A DNA stretch of 60,000 bases, taken from positions 36,024,001-36,084,000 of the forward strand of contig CM060731.1 of assembly GCA_030704615.1 (NCBI GenBank), given 5' to 3'. Shown piece by piece: positions 58,741 to 60,000 of this stretch. A program made the translations under genes and the position numbers. Numbering within the stretch: position 1 is the stretch's first letter; every line of letters begins with the position of its first letter. Under the pieces are notes generated by a model. It ran no database searches and was not told the origin of the DNA. It saw only the letters and a program-made list of their open reading frames with translations. The DNA is from Takakia lepidozioides (taxonomy: Eukaryota > Streptophyta > Takakiopsida > Takakiales > Takakiaceae).

Positions 58741-59228
58741 CTGTTGTGTTGGAAAAAAGAACGGAGAGGAGGAGAAGAAATTTATCACGTCCACAGAGGC
58801 CAAGGTGGCCCAGAGACATGTACTCATAAGACTTTGTTTCCCATAGCCTTGTGGCCATAGACCCTGCGCCAGTTTGAGCAGAACAATAGGGACCAGAAAC
58901 TACCTTTGTGAGGGGCTCACTCCGGTACTATGACTTACCCTGATACAAACAATTAGTTCGGGCTTTCCAGCTATCCTCTAGGAAGCCCTTCACACAAGCA
59001 GCAATCTGCTGTGGGTGGGCAGCCCAAAAGTTAGACACCAACAAGGCCAGGGCTTTATGCTCAGCCTCAAGATTTTGAAAGTTGGTGAACAGAGGTGTCG
59101 AGACAATGTTCTTGATGGTCCCGAAGAGGGTCACTCTCGGGCAAGAATATTCCGGATAATGTATCAGAAAATGGATATTGTCTTCAGGTTGCCCTCACAG
59201 TGGGCAATTACAAACATGAACCCAGATG

Positions 59229-59260
59229 GCCGAGAGAGAGAGAGAGAGAGAGAGAGAGCT
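59229..59260. repeat. GA microsatellite
   Basis: A GA run lies in the intron upstream of amidase exon 59305-59547; GCTTTATAACATT follows it, which recalls the LINE 3' end and may mark another tiny insertion. Confidence 0.6.
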
Positions 59261-60000
59261 TTATAACATTGGAGAGTGCTGAAAGTTCCACATGGGGCAC
59301 GCAGCCCATTGTGTCGAACAGTGGCCGATGCAGTGGTGGTGCTAGAGCAAATAGTGGGCTCCGATCATCGGGACCCTGCCACAAAGAGAGTGGCGCACCT
59401 CATTCCTCGCCAAGGATACAAACAGTTCCTGATTGCTGATGGACTTAAGGAAAAGCGCCTTGGAGTCCTCCGCAACAGTTTCTTTGATGCTCATCGGACT
59501 TTATCAGATCAGTCTGGCACAGTCGATTCCCTCATCGCAACTTTAAGGTGCACACTGCATGAATTTTTTGAGTCTCTTACACGCATGTCAATTTCTTCCT
59601 CTTTCTCTAATGCCATGTGCCAGTACATTCTAATGCCATGAATCATAGATGGCAACCATGTTACATTTAGATGCAGCAATGCTAATGCATATCCATGTGA
59701 TTTCTTGGAAATCTACTGGTATAAATGGTGTACATAGTAACATGACAGGAGTTAGAACAGAGAGATAATGAGCTTTAATTGACACAGTGGACAACATAAC
59801 CATTCCTGGCACCTCAGAAATTTTGGGGGCTGCTAGTGAGAAGGAGGTTCTCCCATTCGAGTTCAAGCAGGACCTCAATAAATACTTAGCAGGGCTTGTG
59901 AAGTCCCCAGTGCGTACACGCTAGCAGAGGTTATTGCGTTCAATAATGAGCACGCTAATGAGGTTGGTTTTTACCTTCTTGCACTCACAATCAGACAACT

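Larger units (their letters stand above)
57180..59962 (+). pseudogene. Amidase-signature protein, partial and frameshifted
   Basis: It belongs to the amidase signature family, plant At4g34880-like branch, which hydrolyses amide bonds with a Ser-cisSer-Lys triad. Recognised exons: about 57180-57368 (AGSFALLGSIVPRDAGVV, ILGKANLSEWANFRS, WSARGGQ), 57685-57899 (DPYVLSADPCGSSSGSGAG, LGTETDGSILCPA, VGIKPTVGLTSRAGVVPIS), 59305-59547 (PLCRTVADAVVVLEQIVG, RLGVLRNSFFD) and 59788-59962 (VDNITIPGTSEILGAASEKE, then SPVRT ... LAEVIAFNNEH). The Ser and cis-Ser are in GSSSGSGAG and GTETDGSI. Exons 1-3 join in phase. The 5' exon with the Lys is not seen, one exon between 59547 and 59788 is missing, and after VRT two extra bases (59919-59920) shift the frame to a TAG at 59922. 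It is probably a pseudogene, cut by the window edge. Confidence 0.8.

Overview
The window is nuclear DNA of a land plant. The evidence is spliceosomal genes with GT-AG introns for plant-only proteins (a plastid acyl-ACP thioesterase of the FatA type and a plastid carbamoyl-phosphate synthase large chain with a transit peptide), a PPR-DYW family gene, a cytosolic ribosomal protein gene, and a background dominated by transposon relics. I cannot name the species. The non-LTR retrotransposon does not look like the usual flowering-plant L1, and the PPR repeats carry a large HADIIKAGI-type series, so I lean towards a non-seed vascular plant or a gymnosperm; this is a guess.

Layout. 1-4.6 kb: AT-rich intergenic DNA with a few palindromic repeats. 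4.7-11.2 kb: complete six-exon carbamoyl-phosphate synthase large-chain gene (+). 11.2-27.9 kb: about 17 kb without a convincing gene, made of foldback elements and MITEs (two with 8-bp target duplications), LTR relics, a degenerate Ty3/gypsy reverse transcriptase fragment and tandem repeats. 28.0-32.1 kb: complete seven-exon FatA-type thioesterase gene (+). 33.8-39.45 kb: a PIF/Harbinger-like DNA transposon with inverted ends, a trihelix/Myb-like ORF and a broken transposase, with pieces of a chromovirus (Ty3/gypsy) and a Ty1/copia element nested inside. 39.7-40.2 kb: intact intronless 60S ribosomal protein uL15 (L27a), whose start codon lies only about 270 bp from the Harbinger terminus. 41-46.4 kb: intergenic DNA with one 5'-truncated LINE end. 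46.4-49.7 kb: a PPR relic and a 608-residue PPR gene ended by a stop in its E motif. 50-51.5 kb: possible unidentified exons. 51.5-54.7 kb: LINE ORF2 (-) plus a second truncated copy in tandem. 54.7-55.6 kb: 3' end of a GH1 beta-glucosidase gene (-) with a nonsense codon. 56.0-56.8 kb: a duplicated segment followed by an orphan DYW tail. 57.2-60 kb: partial and damaged amidase gene (+).

The working genes are housekeeping: pyrimidine/arginine precursor synthesis in the plastid, release of fatty acids from plastid ACP, and cytosolic translation. They do not form a pathway or cluster. The right-hand 14 kb holds four broken host-gene pieces (PPR, GH1, DYW tail, amidase) around LINE insertions. 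No new enzymatic system is evident. The most unusual structures are the nested Harbinger composite beside the ribosomal protein promoter, the foldback/MITE families, and the LINE tail insertions, including a 23-bp LINE end flanked by 22-bp repeats inside the carbamoyl-phosphate synthase intron.
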